From: Caenorhabditis elegans
Taxonomy: Eukaryota > Nematoda > Chromadorea > Rhabditida > Rhabditidae
Assembly (NCBI RefSeq): GCF_000002985.6
Contig: NC_003281.10
Coordinates: 9,238,001 to 9,302,000 of the forward strand
DNA length: 64,000 nucleotides
Direction: 5' to 3'
This document shows, one piece after another, positions 11,118 through 22,541 of the stretch (its first letter is position 1; each line of letters starts with the position of its first letter). Below the pieces are notes generated by a model, which was not told the origin of the DNA, did no database searches, and saw only the letters and a program-made list of their open reading frames with translations. The translations under genes and the position numbers were made by a program.

Positions 11118-13028
11118 TCTTGGGGTTTTTATTCAAACCTTGAATTCAAGACTTTTTTCAATATTTTCAATGAGATCTGAGTCATTTGAAATTACAATCA
11201 AATGCGTAATAGTTGGAGATATCACATGAAAACTTGTCACGGTGCGCCGAGTTGTCATGGCATTATGCATAGCATAAGATAAAATGTTTATTTATTCTCA
11301 AAAGGTTATTCCATCCTGCTTCACAGACTGATTTTGAATTTTTGAAAAAATAGCGCTATTGAGTATTTTTCTCGAAATTCACATTCCTCAATCCCGCCGA
11401 AAACTTGACACTTCATAATTAATACATGAGCTTTAAATTTCCCGAAATACTTGAGTTTCCACACGAAAATAGTTCAAAACTAAACGTAAAAATTGAAAAT
11501 ACAAATAGGAAAAGTTCTGGTATAGAAAAACCCACGGAGCTCTTCCATTGCATGAATAAACATTTTCATTACCAAAAAGTGGGCGAGACATTGCATGCAT
11601 ACTGCATATTCAATGTGTATCCACAAAGCCCATATTAATTTATGTTCTTTTTTACATTTTTTGTCGTTTCGTCATATATTTTTGTTTCATTTTCAGAAAA
11701 GAAAAATCGGAAATGTTTTACAGAAACTGGGAGTCCTTTTAGGAAATTGCCGAATGTCATCATATCATATATTTTTTTTCTCATCAACTTTTCTTGGAAA
11801 TCATTTGTATCATCTGACCTCGGACATGTTCCAATCTGGTCACCTTATCATTCACATTTCTTACCTCATCTCATTTGTATTCCTCATTTTGCTCTTAATT
11901 TTCAAGCCAAGAAATAGTGAATAAACAAATAAATAAATTCATTTGCCCCATTTTTGTAGTAGGTTTAATTTGCGTTCTGAACTTTAAAATCACCCCGTGA
12001 TTTCGGCTTAAACATACAATTTTGCGGGCAATAAAAAATCAACTGTAGTTAGGTGAAATTAAAGTTTTAACTCCCTCAGCGTATTTTAATTTTTCTGGCT
12101 TCTCTGGTTCTCACGCTTCAGTAAAATAAAGTTTAGAATAACTCGAAAACAATTCAAAATTAAAAAAAAAACAAAATGTTGTGTAAGAACTGTTAATCAA
12201 TGATTTTAATCGTTATTATTACTTTAAAAAATATTAAAAAAATTGTGAACGCGGTTACTAACTTTTCTTAACACATCTAAATTGTTTCATTAAAGAAACA
12301 ATTTTATTTGAAATGCTACCGTATTTGTCTGAATGTAAACAATTGAAAATAATAATCATTTGAGTATTGTGTTCACCTCACTACTAGAATTTACTTCCCG
12401 AACACCAGTTAAAATTTTCACCTTATTTTCAGACTCGGGCGTAAATTTGTTTTTGAAATTAAATGTAGTGAGATAATTTGCTTGAAATCATTTTAAGAAA
12501 ATATTTTTTTGGTCATACTTAGTTGAGAATTTGGTAAAACTTTGATTAAACGTTACAGAAGCCTGAAAGTCGAGCAGGAAGTTGGCTGTAAATGACAATC
12601 TGGAAACAATATTCTTCGACTTAAAACTGAATAGTTTCAAAAATGACTGAGGCAAAAAACTAATTTCTGTAAGAAGAACAAGCTTCACCCTATACTCTAA
12701 CCATTCCCTTTTTATCGAACAAATAATATTCGCATCTGCTCATTGCATGCAGGTGTCCTTTTTCCCTTCTCTGTCTATTCCTCTCATACCAACCGACAGA
12801 ATCGTTAACCAAACCAGCCTTTCTCTTTCATTCTTCATTTTTGGTACCAATAATTTGATTTGTATTCACATTTTGTCTTTTTCTATATTTCACTTTACAG
12901 TAGATCACGGGTGTACTATAATTCTTGTTAAAATAATAATTTTCAGAAAACCCTCAATTGTTTCTTCAAATTGTTTTTAAAAACTCTTTTGCTTACCAGA
13001 GTATTTTATTCATATTTTCCAATTCCAG
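11118..13028. other. Intergenic stretch between the RING genes
   Basis: About 1.9 kb with several short AT-rich open frames (for example 11426-11638 and 11642-11917) that lack splice signals and family features. I see no supportable gene or named repeat. Confidence 0.4.
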
Positions 13029-13043
13029 GAGGACCACAAAAAT

Positions 13044-13355
13044 ATGCCATGGTGTCATCCAAGATTTGCGCCGATAGTCTACATACTCTTCTTCTACGCG
13101 TTGTACATGCTTCTTGTATTGCCAATCACAGAACTGTTGGAATTTGTTCTCAGAGCATTTTTGGGCATTGAATCTAGAAGTCACTCTCAATGGTCACGTT
13201 GGATTTACGGATTTTGTTTGTTGACATTTCTTCCATGCTATGCAACAGTGTTCTTTATTAGTTGGAGAAAACATCGAGCGAAACCCTTGTTCACACCAAA
13301 ATGGAAAAACAGGCATGCTTTTGAAGTTTCTAAAATTCAAATTTGTTTTTGCTGA
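13044..13355 (+). CDS. Two-membrane-segment exon, possible alternative start of second RING gene
   Basis: The open frame begins 15 bases after a good acceptor (TTCCAG ending at 13028), as expected for a trans-spliced start. It encodes two clear hydrophobic segments, residues about 7-27 and 58-76, then a basic cytosolic-like stretch RKHRAK. Codon use is good throughout. Read straight through, it is a 103-residue protein. Alternatively, a GC-type donor after 13314 (ACAG then GCATGC) leaves phase 2, exactly what the RING exon at 13797 needs, and would yield a membrane-anchored RING protein. The first part is very probably coding; how it ends is open. Confidence 0.5.
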   Translation: MPWCHPRFAPIVYILFFYALYMLLVLPITELLEFVLRAFLGIESRSHSQWSRWIYGFCLLTFLPCYATVFFISWRKHRAKPLFTPKWKNRHAFEVSKIQICFC

Positions 13356-13658
13356 ATGTGTGATGAATAAAAAATATCATACAAATAATTTCGAAAATTA
13401 TCATTCTAGATCACCAAAGTCCATTTTTTCAATCACACAGAATTCACAATATCAACTGATATTCCATTTTTAAGGCAGAGATAGTATTTTTTCAGAGTAG
13501 AAATCGCTTTAGGTCGCCTCTGCTCAATTTTCCAAATATCATAGCAATAAATGAAAAACGATTTAAGTTTTTTACTTACCTTTGGAAGATGTTGAAAACT
13601 CTGTTCTCAACTATTATGAGACTGGAAAATCCTGCAGAGTTTACTGAAAAATTTGGCA

Positions 13659-14850
13659 ATGAACCAGAATTTTGGATCATTTTATTATGATTTTCGGTAA
13701 TGTCTGAAAGTGATCCTCACTGACGATACTCCATCTTCATTCAAAAATGAAAACAAAAATTAAAATCTCGATGTCTATAACCTAGAATAATTACAGTAAT
13801 GATTTGGACGAAGACGATGTTTTGTGCACGATATGCTATGACATAATTGTTGAAGTATGTTTTAATAATATCTTCTCTGAATTTAAGTGTTCCAATTCAC
13901 CCAATTTCAGCCCCACACACTTCGTTGTCAACACTCTTTTTGCAAAAAATGCATCGATCAATGCCTTCCTCTCACACGAAAATGCCCTTCCTGTCAGCAA
14001 TGGGTTTATTGGAGCAGAAAAAATAAGTGAGCGTTTGGGTGAAGTATAAAATTGTTTCAAATGTTATCGATATAATTATTTCCATGTAAAATTCAAAATA
14101 ATTGTCCTGAAGATAAAACGTTTTTAAGAAGTTTAGAAAGTTTCAGGAATTTAAATAAATTGCACATTGTATTTAGTATAATTAAATTGACAGCCCGTTT
14201 TTTACATTTTCAGTGAGACATGCAAAACTACAAAAACGTATTTTGCAGAATATTCAAGGAGAAAGTATTGCGATGGGTCAAAGAAAAACAAAGGGAAGAT
14301 GAGTATGAAGAAGTGATGCAGTTGAAAAAGGAGATGAAGCCTGTGAAAGTTGGTTGTATGGCAAGATTCTGGCCATTCATTATTCCATTTTTTGAGGTAA
14401 GGTTACGGTAAAAATGTCTTACTCAGTTAAATTGCAATGTGCACATGATGACCCTTTAATCAACATGAACGCAAGAGGGCATAGATTGAACGAAATTGTG
14501 CCGCTATGGCCGAACTTTTTTTTTTGAATGACGATGTCCACAATCAAAAAATAAAATCTGTGATAATTTTTTGAGCCAAAATACTTCTGTTTGGTGGAAG
14601 CAAATTTTTGCAGGTTCCTGAGCGAGAACATCACCGTAATCGTCAAATTCGTCTCCGCCCAATCAGAAGAGCTGCCATCCAACCAGCTCCAATTCACCTA
14701 AACGAATCTCTTGTTGTCGAAGTTATTGATGAAATTGAAAATGTGCCGGTAAATACTCAAATATCCCCTGTAATGCCCCCTGACGAAGAGTCCAATCCCG
14801 TTGAAATAATTACTTGTGATCAAAACCAACAACCTGTAGATGTTGTCTAA
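13659..14850 (+). CDS. RING-finger (C3HC4) protein, second of pair
   Basis: Proposed exons: 13659-13696, 13797-13854, 13911-14026, 14249-14396, 14614-14850, giving 198 residues. The RING is Cys23, Cys26, Cys38, His40, Cys43, Cys46, Cys57, Cys60, with the same spacing as the gene at 9644. The central exon has the same 116 base length, phase and splice position after Val-Glu. After the RING come a charged helical segment, a short hydrophobic patch (FWPFIIPFF) and an acidic proline-containing tail. A role as E3 ubiquitin ligase is inferred from the RING. The first exon is the least certain part: the exon at 13044 could replace it. The acceptor at 14248 was chosen because the upstream one at 14213 leads to stop codons in the required phase. 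Confidence 0.75.
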
Positions 14851-15314
14851 TGTACTTGTATTTCTCATATCTTGTATGTATTATTTTTATCTTCATGAAA
14901 CATGTTCATGCATATTGGTAACCCTACGATTTCATAACAGTTCTGCTTTCTCTCAGCTTTAAAACTTGTTCCGTATTCGGTGTCTTGTGGTAAAAAAACC
15001 ATGAATTTATAATTTCCATTGTATGTGAACCAGGATGTCTTTTTTACAGAAAATTCGTTCAAAAACCTTTGTAGTTTCCCATCATAATATGCTTATTGTT
15101 TTTTATTAATAAAAATTTAAACCAATTGATACTCCAGGGTTTTACATTTTGAAGATTTTCTAACGCAGAATTCATGTTCGAAAATACAAATTATGAAAGA
15201 ACACAAAATTTGCAACAAAATGGCTACGGGGTTTTCAAAAAATGGAAGCCAGATATTAATTTTTAAATATTGGAAAATCTACTAATTCTGCATATAAATG
15301 GTCTATCAATATAG

Positions 15315-15620
15315 ATGGCCAAAATACTGCCTGTATTTTGTCAGGACTCAAAAAGAAGACGGAAGAGGTGGAAATGAACGGAAGTGCTAATTGGAGACCC
15401 AAAATACTGTCTGCATTTTGTCAGGTCAATTTAAAAAAAAGAAGAATTAGGCGTAAACCGAAAAGTAGTGAATTCAAAACACCACTGAGCAACCGCCCGC
15501 CTACTTAGACCCCAAAAAAATGCCGGTATTTTGTCAGGACTCAGAAGAAAGAGTGGAGATTCAGAAAAGATATGAAAACCTAATGAGACCTCAAAATATT
15601 TTTGAGGAAGTATCAGACAT
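15315..15620. repeat. Diverged tandem repeat, four units
   Basis: The motif 'AAAATACTG.CTG.ATTTTGTCAGG' recurs near 15322, 15402 and 15520, with a decayed fourth copy (CTCAAAATATTTTTGAGG) near 15590. Spacing is about 75-115 bases, and purine-rich filler (AAGAAGA, GGAGAC) lies between copies. No coding potential. Confidence 0.6.
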
Positions 15621-17045
15621 AACGGATTGATACGGTATTCTCACATACCTTTTTTCATTTGTTTTCAAGTGTGCTCCCTAATGATTCTAAGTACAGAATT
15701 TACAGAATTACTGTAATTCATGTTTGTTTCATGTCTTTCAATTTTATAAAAGTTTACATTTCAAAGGAACAGTTCAGTTTTAGAAAAATTCAAAATTTGA
15801 TGCATTGGATTGACTGTTATTTAACTATTGGACTGACTAGGAGAAGATTCATCTTGAAGAAACCTTTTCTTTTCATTTTTAGATAAATTATATGGTTTTT
15901 TAGACAAAATGTCAATAAAAGGCAAACCTTGTTCGTACATTTTTTAAAAACAATGTTAGCCATCAGAGAAAAATATTTCGAATTTGCCTTTGAAGGGACC
16001 TTAATAACATCTCAAAAGTTTATTGAAAAAGAGTAAAAAGTTGAACATTCGACGGCCCATTTGTATGGAACACACTGAGATTCTTGAAAATTTTGTCAAA
16101 AATAACGAGTTTTTCTTTCCACATAGCTTCTGGGATTATTTCTGAGCAGCCCATTAAGTTTAGTTACCAGTTACTCTGGTAGATATTTGCAAATAATCCC
16201 ATACAAATACCCGGCTAATAATAAAATTTTACTCCTAATTCGAAACCACTAACCCATACATGTCAATTAGCAAGAATAAAGAAATTCACGCGTGGGAAAC
16301 AATGCCGCTGTGTCCATTCATAAAGGGATGACCACCTGCTTCTGTCGGATTTGTACCTCAATAACATTGCGATTTCTGGGGCAGGTGTCTCTCGATCCGA
16401 AAAAAAAAAGATTTTGGAAATTGTAAAATTCAGTTTTTTCAACACAATTTTCCTCTCAACTTTTGTTTTTCCCATGCTCGTAATCTTTGCGAAAACTTTT
16501 TTTTTGACAGTCTATGACTGACAAACCGTTAGAAATGTTCATGCAGAACCAAAAAAAAACATGTAGAAATATATACATTTTATAAGGTTTTCTGTATATT
16601 TTGTTCATATTTTTGTATGTCTGATTAAGCCAAAAATTCTTGACATTAGTTATTGTAGTTCTGTGAAATTTTGGTAAAGTTTTGAGACTCTTCTGATTAC
16701 ATTGGAATTGTAAAAAAATATTCCAAAATTTTTTGACAGTAAAATTTTTGCAAAAATTGTGAAATCACCGTATTTTCTATAGTACATCCCACTTATAATT
16801 TTTGGCATTGTATGTATGTAGGTAAGAAAATCTGAACAGATAAAAGTACATAAAATGTTCTATAAATAATGAAGTTGGGATTGTACTGATCTCTTACTGA
16901 TAAGAGTTCAACTCGGCAACTCATCTGTGCACACATTATCCTCTCAGTACTTCGTGCCATTTGAACTATAAAACCAACATTATGTTCAACTTTTTATCAT
17001 ACCAAAGTTTGCACAACGTAGTCTAAATGTGAATCACAATTTGCA

Positions 17046-17062
17046 TGTGTGTGTGTGTGTGT
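17046..17062 (+). repeat. TG microsatellite
   Basis: A run of TG dinucleotides in intergenic DNA. Confidence 0.9.
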
Positions 17063-19247
17063 CTAAGCGTGTGGTTCCCAGGTCAGATACAATATTTCCA
17101 TTTTCGAATGTTTGTGCAACTACATTTTTGGAATACATCCCGAAATTTAAGCTTTTTCAATTATTTTTCTGTCAGGAAAATGACGATAACGTCACTTTTG
17201 ACCCTATTGTCACATGAAAATGTGCTCTCTCAGACCGTGATAAGAGCATCACACTTTTTTTGTTGAAAAGAAAACGGGCCGCCCCATGTTCTGAAAAGTC
17301 GATGCTCTGTAAACGAATTAGTTTCAAGATACATTCTAGTGACAAAAACTTTGAGACGAACGTTTAAATATGAAAACAGATGTGTCATGACCATTTAATG
17401 TTTTTCACTTTATTTTTGAACTTGTTGTTGTGTGTTCAACCTACAAGGAAAGGAAGTTAAAATTGTTTAGGCCTAAAAATTTTTTTAAAACACGTTTTCA
17501 GGATTTTACAAGCTCAAAAATTATACCAACTGATTCAAAAAGCTTGAATGAGTTGAAGCTCATTTTATACATTTTTTTTCTATATTTTTCGACAAAAAAT
17601 TTCTGAAAAAGAAAAAATGTTTGCAAAATGCTCAAAATAAAATTCAAACCTTGGCCTGGTTCTTATGTATGCCACTAATTTCACTTCCTTGCTTTGTTAA
17701 AAAACTGGCAACATGATATATATTGTATTTTGGTTCAATCACTGAACGCACAGTTGAACATGATGCAACAATCAACAGCGATATCTAGTGGATAAATGCA
17801 CAGAACGTACAAAAACGCGCAACTTTTTTTTTTCTTGAAAACTTAGTGACCCGCCAACTTTAAAGCTCTAATTTTCAGAAATCATAGATTTCAATACTCC
17901 TTGAGTTTCATACAACTCTTATCACCCAACTTTTCTTTGCCGACCGCTCCGAAAATGATCACAATCTTTAAAATTTCATAAATTCTGGTCATCAACAAGG
18001 TTGCTTTCTTATCAGTTCTCACTGTCCTTCGTTTCATTCAACTATACTCCCCAGCTGATCCTTCACTTCTTCCCAAAGTTTATCGCTAAAGTTTTGAAAT
18101 GTTTCGAAAGTTTGAAAATGAAAATGCATTGCTTTTCGTTAAAAAATACATTTTACCTTTTGAATCATAAAACATAGGAAAAAAACAGAAAATTGAAAAC
18201 ATGACTATTGTGAACACATACATTTTTAATAACTTTGATTACACCCAATATCAAATTGTTTTTTTACATTGAAAATAAGAGATATCATAAAAGTTGCCAG
18301 TGTATTAGAACAAAAATTGATCAGCAATAATTGATGATACTATAGTTTTTAATCATTGTACGTACAAAATTTTTGACGATATAAATATAAGTTCAAAAAG
18401 TAATTCAAAAATTTTATATTTATTTTCCAAATTGATCTGCTCCTGCACTTTCTATGTCCTCTAAATGGCCACGCGACACAATTCAAAATAAACATCGTCA
18501 TCTTGATAAGACATTTAATTTTATATTATTGTCGCAAATACCATACACAGCCACTGAAGTATTATTGTTTAGTGTTTCAAAGATATTGTTTTCTAGATTC
18601 TATGTTCTATCTCGTTTTCTTTTTTTCTCTGTAACAAAAAAATTTGATCCACAGGTTTTGAAATTTAAACCTTTTTAACTTATCTTACTAGCTAATTTTT
18701 TCGTGGAATGCCCACAGTAAAGTTGGTACAGGAAGTTGTCAATGTATAACAAAAACTTGCCAAAGTTCGGCAGGAAATTGCGAAAAACTGGCAGGAAGTT
18801 TCCTTCTTTTCAACTGTTGATTCAACATTTCTGTCTTTCAAGAATTTTTTAATTTTTAAATCAAAATGATAGTTGACTAATATTTAATTATTTCATCCTA
18901 CCATAAAATTGTATATTATCTTTCCCACATTTTGGCGTTCAATTCTTATTCTTTGTAGCTAGAATCCAAAACTCAAACTTATATTTTTCCTCTTACAACA
19001 TTTTAATTTTCCCATTAGTCATTCCTCCATACGCTTCCTCTCCCCCCTCCGTCTGCTCATCAATTCATTTTCCTTTGTTTCCATTCGAAAAATGGGGGAA
19101 ACTTGCAAAAATATAGAACTGTTTGCACAATGACACTGTTTAGCCCCCTCATTCGAATCTTTTCTCTCCATATGTTCTTTATATGCGTCATTTTCCGTTT
19201 TGAGTTAAATATTCCTTACTCGCACTCTTTTTCTATAAGTTTCAAAA

Positions 19248-22013
19248 ATGTCTTTTCTAGCTTTTCGAATGTCTCCTCACAAAGATTTTCAAAGTTCATC
19301 AACGCCGGTTCCAGTTTGTATGGTAAGTTTCAGACCGTTAGATGCAAAATATTTACACAAAAAACTTGAATTCAATTCCAATTTTTCAGGAGAATGATCC
19401 AAACTGCGATCTTTTGAGGTACCTTATAGCACTAGCAATTTTCATTGGACTCATTGCAATTTTTATGTTTGGCTGTAAAGCTGCGATGAGGCTGTTAACA
19501 CGAAAAAGGTATGTCATTTCATGACGTTTAGTTCTTCAATATTTTGCTAGTTGAAATGTGGGTTAGAAAACCAAGTTCCGGGCGACCACTGATCAATGTT
19601 TGCAGATAACAAAAGTGGAAACAGGGAGGGAGTGATTTTTAAAATTTTAAATGATCCTTGTGCAAAAAGGGATTGCAAAATTTTTATGTACTAACTATAA
19701 GTGTATTTTGTAATATAGTTTTTCCTATTTTGAAACAAATTGAATCACGTTGTAAATTCATTATACTGTAAATATACTTCAGTTACCGTATTTTCTCTAT
19801 TAATGCTGCTCCCCATTGTTCCACTTTAAAAGGCTATAACAAGATTTATTTTGAAGATGTCAATAAATATTCAATTGCCAAACTAAAGAAAAATAAATGA
19901 AAATTATTTTTTAAGTTGGCAATTTTTCAATCAATACTAAAAAAGCCGAGATATAAGCAGCCAAAATTTAGAAATGATGAAATAAAGACAAATTTGTTAT
20001 GCCACTTTTTTAAAAAAGTTTTCACAATTTCCTACTGTTGCAACATTAAGAATCAAATATTCTAATAAACGGACATGAAATGCTTTGAATACTTAAAATT
20101 TACAATTAAAAAAAAGACGTCTTCATAAAAAAAAGACGTCTTCATTTGAAAATTTTAGCCGAAAATACCAAATTTTCCAAAAAACTTGTCAATTTACCGA
20201 AACTTTAACTAAAGATTTTTATTTTCAAAAAAACTTTCGAGAATTTTGGTTAAAACTTGAGAAATTCAAAATCTCTTTCAAAAACAACAAATTGCAAAAT
20301 TTTCAGACCCCTAAAAAAGTAAAAGAACGGCAAAGTTGGAAGGCATATTGCCGATCAAAAGCACATGGGAAAGTCAACCTTTCCATTGAAGTACACAATT
20401 GGAAAAGTTGAAAAATACTATTTTTAATATCAAACATTTTTTGCCATTTTGTTATTGCTCGCTCTATTTGCCCTTCAATTCGGTCCTTTTCCCATCTCTA
20501 TCTACTATTAAAATAGTACAAAAACACAGCAACAAATGTACATTTTCTGTATATGCTCGCTTTAGTCTCAATTTTTTGTTGGGAGGTGCATTCAAAACAA
20601 AACAGGCATCCGGCTGCTCCCGCAAAAAGGCTTCATATTCGTTTGTTATCAATAGTTTTCCTGTCGAAATTTGATAATACATATGCGCCAGTTCTCTACA
20701 TTTTAGTGGTGTTTTTCTGTCATATTTGGTCATACTTTTGTCACACCCAACATAATGTGTTTTTTTCTACTTTGTTTTCTAGATTCGTTCAGGTAAATCT
20801 TATTAGATTTGTTCAACAAAATATTTTAAAACTAAATGCAATTCATTTTCATTTAGAAAGAGGTTTTCATAAGTTTCAACAATATTTTGATGAAATATCG
20901 TTTGAAAAATCAATGTCTCGTGATTTCAGGAACCGAGACACAACTCAAAGCGACACCGATGTCATATACCCAAGAGATGGTTAGTTGTGATTTATGTTTA
21001 AAACTAAAAACCAAAAGAGTGTACTTAAAAAAAAAGTTATACTCAAAACTTGTATATGAATCGGAGAGAAATCATTAGAAATCATACTGAATTTCTATTT
21101 TACATAAAAAAGAACAAATTAGGTGATACTTTTTTAGACTCAAGCTGGGCATTTTTACTCAATTTAGAATAGCTCATCTGTTGGGAGGATCAAATATTCA
21201 TACTTTCAATATTTAATTTTCCAACAATTAAAAAAATTCTTTAAGGCTGTGCTAACTCACACTTTTCTTTATTCAGATCCACGTGCAAGCAGAAGTCATC
21301 AAAACTTTGGATTCATGGATCCTCCACCACGATATGAGCAAATATTCAAGCGAGGAGGTGGTACTCCATCAGTCATCACAACCAGAGAAGCTCCTAGCGT
21401 AACGAGATCTACAGGAGATGGAAGTCTGCCGCCAAGTTATGAACAAGCTGCGTTAAACGCTAGAAGAGAGAGGTGAGTCTGTTCTAAAAGTCATAAAAAT
21501 TAAGAGCACAAGATATCGATTAGATATGCGATAAAAGTAGTAAAAGAGCAGATAAAAATTCAGTTGAATAATGAGCTCACCTAATTCCAGTCGCCCCCAA
21601 CTGCCACAAGGCACTCTCCGGGAAGTTCCGCTGACCGCGATTGACATGGAACAGTGAGTTCATACATGTTTTTTCTCTCTATAAATATAGTTTCAGCCCC
21701 GCCATGTCAACACCGTCTTCTACAGTTTTGGACATGGAATCCGAGATCACAAATATTACGAACCATGCTCAAGCATGTGTACACAGATACGACGCAAGTC
21801 ATGCCAATGGTAAGTTCTCATACTTTTTATTGAACATATTTTAACCTAATCTTAGCTTCAGAGGTTACTCGAACTGCCGTTGCAGTTACCACAGAATCCC
21901 CGGCTCCAGCCCAAAGCACTTCAAATGCTCTTCCAGAACTTGAAGCACCAGAAGGTGGACCACCTGGATATGATACAATTAGTCTCCACAATGAGACAGT
22001 TTCAACTCGATAA
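19248..22013 (+). CDS. Single-pass membrane protein with three PPxY motifs
   Basis: Seven exons: 19248-19322, 19390-19508, 20930-20979, 21277-21472, 21591-21653, 21697-21809, 21862-22013; phases agree and give 255 residues. A short N-terminus of about 35 residues is followed by one strong membrane segment (residues about 36-54) and basic residues (KAAMRLLTRKR), suggesting the long C-terminal part is cytosolic. That tail carries three PPxY motifs: PPRY 98-101, PPSY 133-136 and PPGY 239-242. PPxY motifs bind WW domains, typically of NEDD4-family ubiquitin ligases, so an adaptor or membrane substrate for such a ligase is plausible. I do not recognise a named family. Intron 2 is 1.4 kb and may hold regulatory DNA. 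No signal peptide is evident, so topology is inferred only from charge. Confidence 0.82.
20107..20144. repeat. Short tandem duplication in intron
   Basis: An A-tract followed by GACGTCTTCAT occurs twice in a row (about 18 bases per unit) inside the long intron of the PPxY gene. Confidence 0.8.
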
Positions 22014-22201
22014 GCACGTCCAATCTCATCTTTTTATTGTGATTTTAGGTTTAAATTGATCTCACAAATGCTCATTACCATTCTCAAAATTTCTTTGACA
22101 CTATTTTCGACTCCTCCAAACCCATTTGCCTATCACGTTTGCCATTTTTTTGTCTGTATTCGGTTATTGCATAATTTTTCATTTTGTTTTGTCAAGAGTG
22201 A

Positions 22202-22214
22202 AATAAAATTTATT
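22202..22214. terminator. Back-to-back poly(A) signals of convergent genes
   Basis: AATAAAATTTATT contains AATAAA on the plus strand (22202-22207) and AATAAA on the minus strand (22209-22214). The plus signal is 190 bases after the PPxY gene stop; the minus signal is about 330 bases after the clip-1 stop. A further plus-strand AATAAA is at 22318-22323. The two transcripts therefore probably overlap at their 3' ends. Confidence 0.55.
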
Positions 22215-22541
22215 AAAAATTGTATTGAGAGACATTGGAAAAAACATTCGTCGTTGTACAGACATACAGGTGACATGAGAGATCGAGGGGAGACAATTTA
22301 ATGCAATAATATCTTGTAATAAACAGGGAGTGCGGGGCGTAACTGAGACACAACCGGACCACAAAGAGCGGGATTTTAAGCGATAGTCATGTGTACTAAA
22401 TAGAGAGATACTACTAGGAACACACAGGTATTGATAAAAAAAATACCAACGATTCCTAGAGTTACGAACTTACTTTGCGAGATTTCAAAGAAAACTAGAG
22501 AAATAATTGATATATTAAAAAAAAACAGAGAGCCTACAAAA

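Larger units (their letters stand above)
14851..19247. other. Gene-free stretch with repeats
   Basis: About 4.4 kb without a supportable gene. Visible content: a degenerate tandem repeat (15315-15620), a TG microsatellite at 17046-17062, and degenerate 'TTGCCAAAGTT' type words at 18720-18830. The last kilobase, which becomes pyrimidine-rich from 19010, is the likely promoter of the gene at 19248. Confidence 0.45.

Noticed and set aside
20553..20984. 143-codon plus-strand frame
   Set aside because: It lies in the long intron of the PPxY gene and only overlaps the real short exon at 20930-20979 in a different frame.
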